From: Zygophlyctis sp. KS116
Taxonomy: Eukaryota; Chytridiomycota
Assembly: GCA_054661495.1 (NCBI GenBank)
Contig: BAAFSQ010000089.1
Coordinates: 1-36,305 of the forward strand
Length of the DNA: 36,305 bases
Direction of reading: 5' to 3'
Part shown: piece by piece, positions 11,148 to 21,107 of the stretch
Position numbering within the stretch: position 1 is the first letter of the stretch
Layout of the letters: each line of letters begins with the position of its first letter
The notes under the pieces: generated by a model
Database searches by the model: none
What the model saw: the letters and a program-made list of their open reading frames with translations, nothing else
Told to the model about the DNA's origin: nothing
Program-made: the position numbers and the translations under genes

Positions 11148-12229
11148 TCAACTGTTTTTACTACAAAATCCTCGCTCTTCATCCTTTATAGGAAAAGTCT
11201 TGAGTGATTCCAAATGCTTAAACCAACTGTAAAATACACCTCCAGAGACTGTTAATAAGATTCCTAGCCATCTCATATATGACACAACTTCATTTAAAAC
11301 TAAAATAGCAATCATTGTCTGTAAAACACCTCGCAAGGCTGATGAGACCATATGCGTCACTGGAGATGTGATCTTTATTTGTAAAAATCCAGCAAGATTT
11401 ATAAGGAATCCAAATATCCCCTTGATTTAAAAGTAAACAATTTACAGTTGATAAAATTCCAAAAACAAGACTCTTTGAGTCCAATGCGTGAAATGTTTGC
11501 AATTCTCCTACTGATTAGATTCAATTTTATACCAGACACAATCAACCAAACTGATAATAAAATTGCAGATAATAAATTATTATAATACACTAGATCCATT
11601 GTATTATTTTCTACAATTCTAAAATTTAAGATTATAATCATACTCTAAAGACTGTTTAATTACTATTGAATGTAGAGCAGTTGTAAATGAAGATAAAATC
11701 CCATAAAAAAATCCTTTAGATTCAAATTCCATTTTATCTAGAGTAGTTCCCTTGATTAAGAATTACTAGTAAATACCGATAAGAATCCAACAAAAATAAT
11801 TACACAAGACATTATAATACTCGGACTAATTTTTGCATTCAAGTAAATCAATGATAAAAACACTGTAAATGGCAATGTTAGAGATCTTGCAACCTTGAAA
11901 TTTATAATATAGTAAATTACTTGATATAAACTTGCATCAACATGCTGTAAACAAAATGTATTTGCACTTAGTCCGAAAGCATTTACAAATATTAACGGCA
12001 TTAACCTTTTAGACTCTTGAAACCTTATATGAGGTATTTGTACAACATTAAAGGCTGCCATGATATGCATTAGTAGGATTGCAATTATTAATTGTCCCCA
12101 GAGTAATAGTAATGGCGTATCATTTGAATTTAGAACATACTTGTTCAACATTACCATTGATATTGAAGTTGTCATGTAAAACAGGACAGTCAGAACAACT
12201 TGAAGATCTTTATTAAGCAATTGTCTCAT
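11148..12229 (-). CDS. GDP-fucose-type nucleotide-sugar transporter (SLC35C/TPT family)
   Basis: Six exons (11921-12229, 11777-11893, 11644-11750, 11533-11618, 11446-11507, 11148-11420; introns 27, 26, 25, 25, 25 nt) give 317 aa with about ten hydrophobic segments and no cleaved signal. Landmarks typical of the SLC35C/TPT drug-metabolite fold are SMVMLNKYVL (first helix), CLQHVDASLYQVARSLTLPF across intron 1, SSFTTALHSIVIKQSLE, MDLVYYNNLLSAILL, and NLAGFLQIKITSPVTHMVSS near the end. The last two are what point to the GDP-fucose group. It would import a nucleotide sugar into the Golgi in exchange for the nucleoside monophosphate. The substrate is inferred. It lies in tandem behind another sugar transporter, only 18 bp away. 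Confidence 0.82.
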
Positions 12230-12247
12230 TTAAAAATTCGGAATTTA

Positions 12248-13252
12248 TTAATCTCTTTTTTTAGTGCCCGATATACCAATTAAATCAGGTATATCAGGTA
12301 TATCTGGAGTTGTGGCAGGTGTGGCAAGTGTGGCAGCCAGGGCAGGGTAAGGAGATGAATTATAGAGAAATGTTGCTAAGGTTTAGAAATTTAAAATCAC
12401 CAATCAACACAAGACTAGACCCCAACACAAACATCCCAGTAATTTCGGAATTAAAAATAAAACTTGCCGCAATACTAGATATAATAATTGAAATTGATGT
12501 TGCAAATCCTTTAAGTATATTATCAGCATACTTTACAACCATTGCAACTATTAATCCTGCAAAAGCCTGATTTAATATAGTAATCCATCCTAAAAAATCA
12601 TGATTTTCTAAAAATTCTTGTCCATTTCCCTGTAAAAATCTTTGTAAAAGTCCAAAAATTATTCCAAAAAGTGATAATTGAATATTTCCAAGATAAATAC
12701 ACGATTTTCTAGTTTTTAGAACCTTTTCAAACCTGTTTTGAGTCTTTTATTAAATTACCAGACTCCAGAAATCCCTGATAATACACAAATTACAATAATA
12801 TAATAAAATCCTAATATCTGATTATCTCCTTTAGATTTTAAATTTGAGATTTGAACAATTCCAATTCCAATCATTAATATTAACAATGATATCCATTGTC
12901 TTTTAGTAATTCTTTTATCTAATAAAACTATTGAAAAGACTGCTGTAGTCAGTATCTTGAGTTGATTTAGAACTTGAAACGTTCCTGGTTCTAACAGTCC
13001 AACAGCTAGAAATTGTAAATTATTCTGAATTAGATACAATACTGCAGGAAGACTCATTGATATTGCATTTATTCTCAAGTCTTTTAGTATTTGTAGAGGA
13101 TTTTTAGAAATTAGAATACAAGATACTAGTAGTTTTACAATTTCAGCATGCAAGACTATAGAAGAAGATGTTTGTTTGGAATACTTTATTAAAAGTACTA
13201 GACTGGAATTTTGTAAAACTAGAATACAAAGAGAAAGTAGTTTTAAATTCAT
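12248..13252 (-). CDS. UDP-sugar/CMP-sialate type transporter (SLC35A family)
   Basis: Three exons (12759-13252, 12401-12732, 12248-12375; introns 26 and 25 nt) give 317 aa. SLC35A hallmarks are LVLQNSSLVLLIKYSKQT at the first helix, AVLYLIQNNLQFLAVGLLEP, TFQVLNQLKILTTAVFSIVL, SGVWFEKVLKTRKSC across intron 1 and the highly conserved VVKYADNILKGFATSISIII near the end. The third exon supplies the last helix residues (LIATFLYN) and then a short Ala/Thr/Pro tail with PDIPDIPDLIG. UDP-galactose or UDP-GlcNAc are the likeliest cargoes, but family members differ in specificity, so the substrate is not assigned. It acts in Golgi or ER membranes. Confidence 0.82.
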
Positions 13253-13642
13253 GTCGGATTTATTAGAGAGTATAAACTATATATAGAATAAATAATGTCC
13301 AGGATGAGATTACAATAAATAAAATACTCTAGTATTATATTGTAAATTTACCTTTGTTATTAAACAGCCATTGTTACGGAAAAAGGTTGATTCAATCTGA
13401 TAAGTCTGAGGGGATTTCAGAGGCATTTAGATAATATTGTATTAATAATGCTGATAAGTATAAAGCTGATAAGTAGGTTAGCTCAATATTGTATGGTATG
13501 GTTTTTTGAGATGATAACTAATAGGATGAGATTGACTGATGCGGATTCTAGTTTCACCGCATGAATCTAATGATCTATGATGATCTAATGATGCAGTCAT
13601 GCGTAAAGATGGAATGACGTACTTTAAATTCCGTAGTTTAGA
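13253..13642. promoter_or_regulatory. 390-bp divergent intergenic region with GATA-like repeats
   Basis: No gene here. The region lies between the start of the SLC35A-type transporter (minus) and CCDC146 (plus). It holds three copies of CTGATAAGT at about 13397, 13451 and 13466, matching the core of fungal GATA-factor sites. It also holds a 10-bp direct repeat, ATCTAATGAT, at 13565 and 13583, flanked by the inverted arms GCATGA (13559) and TCATGC (13597). Confidence 0.5.
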
Positions 13643-16600
13643 ATGGAACAAGATAGATCATCAAATTCAAATTTACAAGAGTCTAAAAAGAAGCAAGGGG
13701 ATTCAAATATTGATGCTACGATTGATGAGGATTTAAAGTTTTATCTTTCCGGACTTTTTAATATTGAAACTTCACCGGTTTATAGGAATTTAGAGCAATT
13801 AAAAGGGAAAAAGGATGCTCCGAATGAAAGGTATATAGTGATTTTTAAACAAGTTAGATTAGATTTTTTGAAAGATTGTATAAAAAGTCTTCATGCAAGT
13901 TTATTAGCTGCTGCAGAGTATGAAAAATTATTAGGGAAAAAAGTTAAACAGATCTTTCAAGATGTTTCTAATCAGAGAATGGAAAGTGATAAGGCAATGT
14001 CAAAACAATTCTCTCAAAATGCAGAAATTGGGGAATTAAAGAGAGAACTTTTAAAGGTTTGATAAAGGTTGATTTATATTAGGCTAAAAATGAAATGACT
14101 CTCTCAATTGAAAGAGAACGTAAACTTAAAAAACAGTTGGAAGACGATCTAAAGCAGAAAAATGAATTAATAAAGGATATTGAAGAAATAAGAAAGCACA
14201 AGGTTGATATGTTAGAACCTGCTCTGATTTCTTCTACAAAAGAACTAAAGGTAAAATATAGCATTAAAAATAAAGGTTGAATTGGCTCAAAGAAGGCATC
14301 AAGTGGAAAATCTTGAAAAGGATCTTGAGGAAAAAGTATCGACGTTTGATGCTGCACAAGCAGAAATTGAAATTTTAGATTCTGAAAGAGATAAACTTGC
14401 AGCTGCTTATAGTAAATCTGTAGAAATGCCAGGAAAAATTATGTAAATTCTTGTTTTTTAATTACAGGAAACAAACAGAAATCTTACATGATGCAATCAA
14501 TACCCTCAATAATGAAGGTGTGAAACAATCTAATTTGGGTCATCAATTAGACAAAGAATTAGAAAGGCTAGGAAAAGTAAAAAAGGTATATTAATGGTAT
14601 TAAAAGCAGGATCTAGAAGAATATAAAAGTTCTGAAATGCAAGAATATGAAGATAAACGAGGTGAAATTTCATTTATGGAAAAAGAGGTTGATAATATAT
14701 TCAAAGAACATGAATATATGAAAGAACAGCTATCTATTCAAAAGGCTGAACGTGTCCGTGTAGATATAGGACTAAAGAGAATTGGATTAGAGGTATTTAT
14801 CATGACTTATTTGATCAGATTAAAAGGGCTCATGATGCTGTTTTAAAGCTTATTAGAGAAAGGGATATTCATTTAAAATTGTACAGAAGGCTTACTACAA
14901 CCGTCAAAAATATTAAAATGACTGGACCCATTCTAAAAAAGCAACAAGAAGAACTCGAGAGTCAGCTAGAGGAGTCCATCAATGAAGAAAAATATCATAA
15001 GAGTCGCTTGGCTGATCTTAAAAAAGAGATTGATATTGCCTTATTTGATTTTCTCAAAATTGATAAACATGACAGGACTGAAGCGGATAATGTGCGATAT
15101 TTGCAGGAAAGAAATAGGGAAGTAGAAAAAGACATTGAAAAATTAAAGTCGAACGCAAAAGAACTTTTTAGAGAAGCTGAGAGACTGAAAACCGAAAGAG
15201 ATCTAAAGGTAAATAATGGTTTAAAGCTCAATATTTCAGGCCGCAGAAGTACTTCGCTTGCAGAGTAAATATCGCAAAGTTAAAGATGAAATGGGCTTTA
15301 AAGATGTCGCAGTCATGGACACTTCAAAGCGGTTGTCCGAAGCACAGCTTCAATTAAAAGATTCTGCGACACTATACGAAGTTGTTAAAAATGAACGAAA
15401 CAAATATGTATTTTCATGTCTTGAATTAATAATAGCTTAATCAAATTCAGTCGACATCACAGAAAGCAGCAGAGATGAAAGAAAAAATTAGAATCTTGTC
15501 GAATGAAATCGAAATTCTCAATAAAGAGTTGATTGATAGAGAGAAAGAACTGACGGTATTCTAAATAAAGTTTTAATATCAAAAGAAAAGAAAACAAGAA
15601 ACTATATCTGGGTATGCCTCTAGAGATACAGTCAAGAATGAAGCCAATCGCTTACTGGCACAGTATAAAAGTAAAAGAGGTATGACCCAGATTTTATGAT
15701 TTAACATTAGAAATTATTGATCAAAATCTTGGAATGATAGAGTTGCTAAATTCTCAAATCAATTATACTGAAGAGGAAATGCTTATACTTAAAACTCGTT
15801 ATGGATCTGCAGTAAAAGATCGTAATAGTGTGGGAATACATTTGCTTGATAGAAATGATGAACTATGTATACTCTATGAGAGACTTAATATTCAACAATC
15901 TATATTAAGCAAGGGTGAACAGGGTCTTAGAGAGCAAGAGGATGAAGTTAGAAAACTATCTCTTATCAGGGCTGAACTCTTAAGAAAAATAGAGTTGGAA
16001 AAGCAACTTCTACCTCAATCAAATACACTCAAAACAAGAATATCAAAAACCGAAACCGAATTTGAAAATATTCAAAAGGCTGTAAATAAATTGAGCATTG
16101 AAATAGAATCTCCTGGAGACACCAAAAACTGCCGATATTTAGAGGGAAAAGATCCTAATATAAAGGATTCAATACAAAAAATTCAAAAGCTGGAACTTTT
16201 ACTTGCAGAAAAAGAAGTAATTATACCTTGGCTAAATTATAGGAGAAAATCCTTGAAAAAGATTTGATTTTAGAAGAAATCGAGATATTAACTGACCGAT
16301 TGAAAAAACAAACAGTAGATGGAAGACAAGAATCAAATGAAATAACTATAAGACTCAATAACTTGACTAAGAAAATAAAGGAAGTTACAAGATCAATGAT
16401 GGCTAAAGTCTCTGAATTATCAATGCATCAAGCTCTAGCAATGAATTTGTTCCAAGAGAACACTGATAAACAAGATCTTGTTAACTCTATCAACCAGCGT
16501 TTAAGTCAAGGAGATATCCCTGTAGAATTGATTGAACGCGATCTAATCCGTTCAGAGAAGATGAGAATCTGGAGAGAAGAACAAGTCTTGGAAGGAAAAC

Positions 16601-16870
16601 AAAAGAGTACGAAAACTGGATTGGACAACTTTGTGAAAATGTAATCTTATTAATCTGACAGTCTATAGTGAAGAAGATGGATTTTACATGTATAATGGAA
16701 TCCGAACCATGGCTGAGCCACGTCCGAATGCATACATTCCCAATTCGATTGGCGTCAATGAACTTCCGATACCAAAACCATATGGCAACTTTGCACCTTA
16801 CAGATCTCAAGAGCTTGGGCCGCAGCTCCGCCATTACAAAAGGCCGGAAGTTAAGCCTGTGCAATTATAA
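13643..16870 (+). CDS. CCDC146: CCDC146 orthologue, flagellar/centriolar coiled-coil protein
   Basis: Twelve exons (13643-14056, 14083-14250, 14276-14442, 14468-14585, 14610-14792, 14819-15208, 15240-15407, 15436-15555, 15586-15679, 15711-16216, 16243-16640, 16669-16870), with eleven introns of 24-31 nt, give 975 aa (human 955). Almost all is coiled coil. Diagnostic blocks align with the animal protein: YEVVKNERNKY, MLILKTRYGSAVKDRNSVGI with ELCILYERLNIQ, KNCRYLEGKDP, ILTDRLKKQT, VSELSMHQALAMNL, and the C-terminus AEPRPNAYIPN, IPKPYGNFAPY, LRHYKRPEVKPVQL. The protein is tied to centrioles, axonemes and microtubules in flagellated cells and is normally lost with the flagellum. Exon phases close exactly at every junction. 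The next gene's ATG is 28 nt downstream. Confidence 0.93.
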
Positions 16871-16898
16871 ATTTAAGGGCGGAGGTTGAAAAAATATA

Positions 16899-18125
16899 AT
16901 GTTGTCATCTACTTTTTCTAACATGGCTATTTCCGATGAGCCAGTAATGACCTTTGTTCCAACTGGAGTGACTGTTGTCGGTGCAAAGAACGTGCAAGCA
17001 ATGGAAAGAATGTTTATTTCTCAAACTAAAAACTCAGCAATTGAACCAATTCAGGTATATACTTATACACTCAACAATAGGTTCTCTCTCGAATTGCTAA
17101 CGATAACGGTATTGTTGAAGAAGCTATCCTTCGATTAAATCACGAAGAAAACTTGGATTGGTTGCTTCCTGGAGTTAGACCAACAAACAAATCTATTGCT
17201 CTCCCAATTGTAAGTTCAATTATATAAAAATAGGTGATGATATCTCAAATTGATAATGCTGGATCATTGATGAGTAAACGCTTTTATTGGGATCAGGCAT
17301 CTGTTTTAAAGCAATTGGGACTGATTCCTACTTCTGCTTACTGTAAAAGCAACAAGTCTGAAGTTAAACTACCTGTTCTAGATGCTCGAATTGTAAATGG
17401 TTTAAAAGCAATGGAGATGGTTGAAAAGGTTGAACCAGTGACTTCTGATCGTGCAGGTTTAAGTTCTGAAGCTGCCCATTTAGCAACTTTAGGAACTCCG
17501 CGTTCCAGAAAGACCAAGGAAACTTCAGAAATGTCAATGATTATGAATGAATCTCCAGTCTCTTATCGTCCACCTTCTGGTTACAACAGACAGAAGAATG
17601 CAAGTGATGTTTTTTCAACCGAGCCTGTACCTCTAAGAACTAGTGTTGCTATAGATCCACGAAAACATGTATCTTCAATTGATTTTTCTGGTTCTGAAGC
17701 TGCTGATTTCCATTCTTCTAAAAAGTCTTTTCCTAGTATGAACAATCAGTCTCAATTTTCCTTGTCTCAAGAGTCGTTGTATCAAGAAGAAATTTCCCAT
17801 GGTAGAAAGCACTTTCATGATAATAATGAAGAATCATCTAAAGAAGTGCAATACGCTGGTAAGAGAATGTATCAGAATGCTTCTGATGAATCTTCTCATG
17901 ACTTGCCAATTCCTAACAGAGGAAGAAGAATGTATTCAAACCAATCCAGCATTGGGTATGAAACTACTGAAAGACCAGTGAGCGCCAGTTTAAAGCGTCG
18001 GGATCCAAATGCACGATCAGAAGAGCATTTACTTGGAATTGTTCCCTCATCTCGGTATTTTATATTTAATAATATTTAGAGTTTTATCTGCTCCTGGAGG
18101 AAAGACTTCTATAGTTTTTGGATAA
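16899..18125 (+). CDS. Unknown protein with C-terminal Jupiter/HN1-like motif
   Basis: Four exons (16899-17054, 17081-17209, 17234-18054, 18080-18125; introns 26, 24, 25 nt) give 383 aa. The first 150 residues look folded (MTFVPTGVTVVGAKNVQAME, NLDWLLPGVRPTNKSI, KRFYWDQASVLKQLGLIPTS) but I do not recognise them. The middle is disordered, rich in Ser, Arg, Asn and Tyr, with repeated RRMYSN/KRMYQN-like pieces. Removing the last intron gives the C-terminus PSSRVLSAPGGKTSIVFG, close to the SSRVL-PPGG-S-FG motif of Jupiter/HN1 microtubule-associated proteins. A microtubule role is only an inference from that motif and from the CCDC146 gene 28 bp upstream. MAISDEP a few codons later is an alternative start. 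Confidence 0.8.
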
Positions 18126-18187
18126 ACAGAAGATGTGTGTCTGAATTAAATATAACAACAGTTATGTCATTATTAACCCTTTGAGAA

Positions 18188-18670
18188 ATGGCCACTTGGG
18201 AAGAACGCTGGTCAAAGTCCAAACAGCGAATCTACTATTTGAACACAGAGACTAAAGAGTCTTGTTGGGAGAGACCCGATGGCGATATAATCCCTTTTAA
18301 GCCTGATTCATCTCAAGTTCAGGCATCACATTTGCTGGTAAAGCACAGTGGTAGCCGTAGACCATCGTCTTGGAGACAGTCTGAAATTACAAGAAGTAAA
18401 GAAGAAGCTATGGAAATAATCCTTGGATACAGGGAAAATATTGTGTCTAAACAAGTCGATTTGGCGACTTTAGCAAAGACAGAGTCTGATTGCTCATCAG
18501 CAAAGGCAGGAGGAAGGTAATTTATGCTAGTAATTGTTAGTTTAGGAGTCTTTGGCAAAGGACAGATGCAACCTGCTTTTGAAAAGGCTGCATTCGCCCT
18601 TGAGATTGGTGAATTATCAGAGCCAGTAGAGTCTGATTCTGGGATTCATTTGATTTTAAGAACTGGATAA
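18188..18670 (+). CDS. PIN1: Peptidyl-prolyl cis-trans isomerase Pin1/Ess1
   Basis: Two exons (18188-18516, 18541-18670; intron 24 nt) give 152 aa. The N-terminal WW domain (residues 3-30, [16 protein letters not shown] to SCWERP) binds pSer/pThr-Pro. The parvulin domain follows with a short linker. Catalytic and phosphate-binding residues are present: H48 in ASHLLVKH, K52, R57 and R58 in SRRPSSW, C102 in [11 protein letters not shown] and the C-terminal GIHLILRTG histidine. The intron splits [12 protein letters not shown]. It isomerises phosphorylated Ser/Thr-Pro bonds, for example in the RNA polymerase II tail and cell-cycle proteins. Length and motifs are entirely normal. Confidence 0.96.
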
Positions 18671-18690
18671 AATAACTATACCTGTTGATC

Positions 18691-18752
18691 TGATCTACTA
18701 TGATCTACTATATCGATGTCGGATGAATATCTAGATTGGCAAATATCTAGAT
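18691..18752. repeat. Short direct repeats upstream of the ankyrin gene
   Basis: TGATCTACTA occurs twice back to back (18691-18710), and AATATCTAGAT twice (18726 and 18742). They sit in the 140 bp between PIN1 and the ankyrin-repeat gene and may be regulatory. Confidence 0.55.
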
Positions 18753-18810
18753 CAGAAGATTAGTTTTATCGGGGCAATAAGTTCGTAAAATATTCTACAT
18801 TCTACTATTA

Positions 18811-21043
18811 ATGACTCAAGTTTCTAATCTAGAATTTAAATGTCCAAGTCTTGAGTCGCTTGCATCATCCATACACACAGCAGATGATGTTAAATCTATA
18901 CAGGGACTATTGTTTGATTATATTGAAAATGGGAATATTTTAGAGTTGGCTTCAATGCTCAAGGATGATAATATAAATACTGTAGTACTGCAGATTTTAC
19001 TTATGAAGACTATTCCTAATGATGATGATGCTTATTGCTTAGAACCGGATCCTGCAGTGGATCATTTGTTGGGGAATTCGTAAGTAAACGCGACTCCAAC
19101 TGATAATAGATTTACAAATCTCAATGCTCTTCAGCTAGTATGTATTATGGGCGACGAGGATATGGCATGCTTAATATTCGATTTTATGGTTCAAAGGACT
19201 CTAGAAATGGATTCAAAAATATTATTACTAGAATTCATACATCGGACATTCGGACAAAATAATACAATCTTGCATTTAGCTGCATATCTTGGCCAAAAGA
19301 ATTTAGTCAAGAAATTGATTGAATTTGGAGCAAGTGTTTACGTACGAAATGATAATAACTATAAACGTAATTATTGATTTATTAAATATAGCAATTGATC
19401 TTGTGGATGATCAAGAAACAAGCTTAATATTTACAATGACTCCATCAGGTTTATAAAGAATAATTAATCGTAGCGCCTCCTAGATCAGAATTTAATCACG
19501 ATACTCTCCAAAAAAAGTTGACTAGAAAGAATACACCTGCTAAACAAAACATTTCTTTAACAAAAGGCAATTCAAAAAAAGTACATATTCAAGTTTTAAT
19601 CCAAAGTTTGTGAAATTTGATAGTTCCAGTATGCTGATGGATATATGTAAAAATGGATTATCACAATCAATGACAGTAAATGAATTAAAAGCAATGATTC
19701 ATGGATGTGACTACTTGGAAATTATCTCACCACAGAAAAACATGTCTTTGGTTCATATCGCATGTAGTTACGGTCATTCAGATATACTTGAAGTCCTTTT
19801 AGGATATTCAGCAATGCTCATAAACCATCAAGATGTTGAAGGATGGTCGCCGGCTCACTGTGCGTCGGCTGAAGGGCATGTCAATATATTGCGTTTACTC
19901 GGCAATTATGGCCCAATGGTTGCAAATGATGGGAATGGTTGGGATTTTTATGCTGAATCTCCAATTGATTTAGCGATTAAAAATTATGACGGTGAAAGTA
20001 TTGATGATGTGGCTCTTCCTGAAAAGAGGGATGAGATATTGCAGGTTTTAAGTGGTAATTATACTCCTTGAATTTCTAGATCTACGTTTAATTCAAAAAA
20101 AAAGGAAATTATCAAGTATTTCGGACAAAATCATAGTACATGATGATGTTACGTGTATGATTAATTAATTATCTTTGATCTAATATCTAGGTGTACTGGA
20201 GTCATCAATTGAAAGTTTGCATAATAGTATTTTAGGATCAATCAAGGATGCATTATTTCTTTCAAATGACTCTACTCTTTTTGCTCCAGTTTCAGAAAAT
20301 CAAAAAACTCATGTTTTCACTGGTATTTTATTTTTAAATCATTCCAAGATTATGAAAAGGAATCCGATCCGAAGACATCAATTACGCAACCTAAATTTAC
20401 AAACGGTAAGCAATTTTCAGTGATTTATTTAAAGATATACGCAATCAAATTGAACTTAATTTCAATTCAAATTCTCAGTTTACTGATTTAAACTCAAAGA
20501 TTTGTAATAGTAATGATACATTGAAGTCGCAATCAGAAGCACCTTTTATATTGGATTTAGGAAAAGTCACCAATAACGATTCCGAGTTGACCTCTGTTTA
20601 CGATGAATTATTACAAACCAATCTTGATCTTGTATTAGGCTCTAATGGGACGTTATGTGATGGTAATTATATCTCACAATAAAGACACAGATAAAGACAA
20701 AATTGATTTATCTATAAAAAACAAGCTAGAAAGCTTTCCAGAATCAGATGCTACAGTTTACACAAATCTCATCAATCCAATACGACCAGAATCAAATCAG
20801 AATTTAGAAGCAATCAAATATAATTCCAGAAATCCATTTTTGGAACTTATCTTCAGTTCACAATCAGAGGAGTGGAAACCTTCATCTCCATATATCCATG
20901 GCAAAGAATCTGATAATATGTATTCGATAGACATAAAAGATGCATCACAAAACAATTCTAGAGAATTTCAGAAGCTTAAAAGCTCAAGCGGATTAAGTAT
21001 TCAAGAAAGAATAAGAAGACTGAATCAATTGGGGGTTCAATGA
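18811..21043 (+). CDS. Ankyrin-repeat protein, function unknown
   Basis: Ten exons (18811-19079, 19110-19366, 19392-19448, 19474-19580, 19607-20054, 20080-20154, 20191-20322, 20349-20405, 20435-20662, 20691-21043; introns 30, 25, 25, 26, 25, 36, 26, 29, 28 nt) give 660 aa. Ankyrin repeats are visible in two groups: residues about 145-185 (NNTILHLAAYLGQKNLVKKL, NNYKPIDLV) and about 265-335 (SLVHIACSYGHSDILEVLL, GWSPAHCASAEGHVNILRLL). The second group resembles those of PP1-regulatory and other fungal cytosolic ankyrin proteins. The C-terminal half is Ser/Asn-rich and probably disordered, ending in a short basic helix (IQERIRRLNQLGVQ). No membrane segment or enzyme domain is seen. It is convergent with the DUF3638 gene, 64 bp apart. 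The 36-nt intron at 20155-20190 is the longest counted in the window. Confidence 0.82.
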
Positions 21044-21107
21044 CTAAACAATTAAATAAAAATCGTACCTGATATAAATATAGATTGTGCTTGGTCATAG
21101 CACTTGC

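Noticed and set aside
11690-11715. A frameshift in the SLC35C-type transporter at a T homopolymer
   Set aside because: With seven T counted on the coding strand the frame runs cleanly through GFFYGILSSFTT; no shift is needed.
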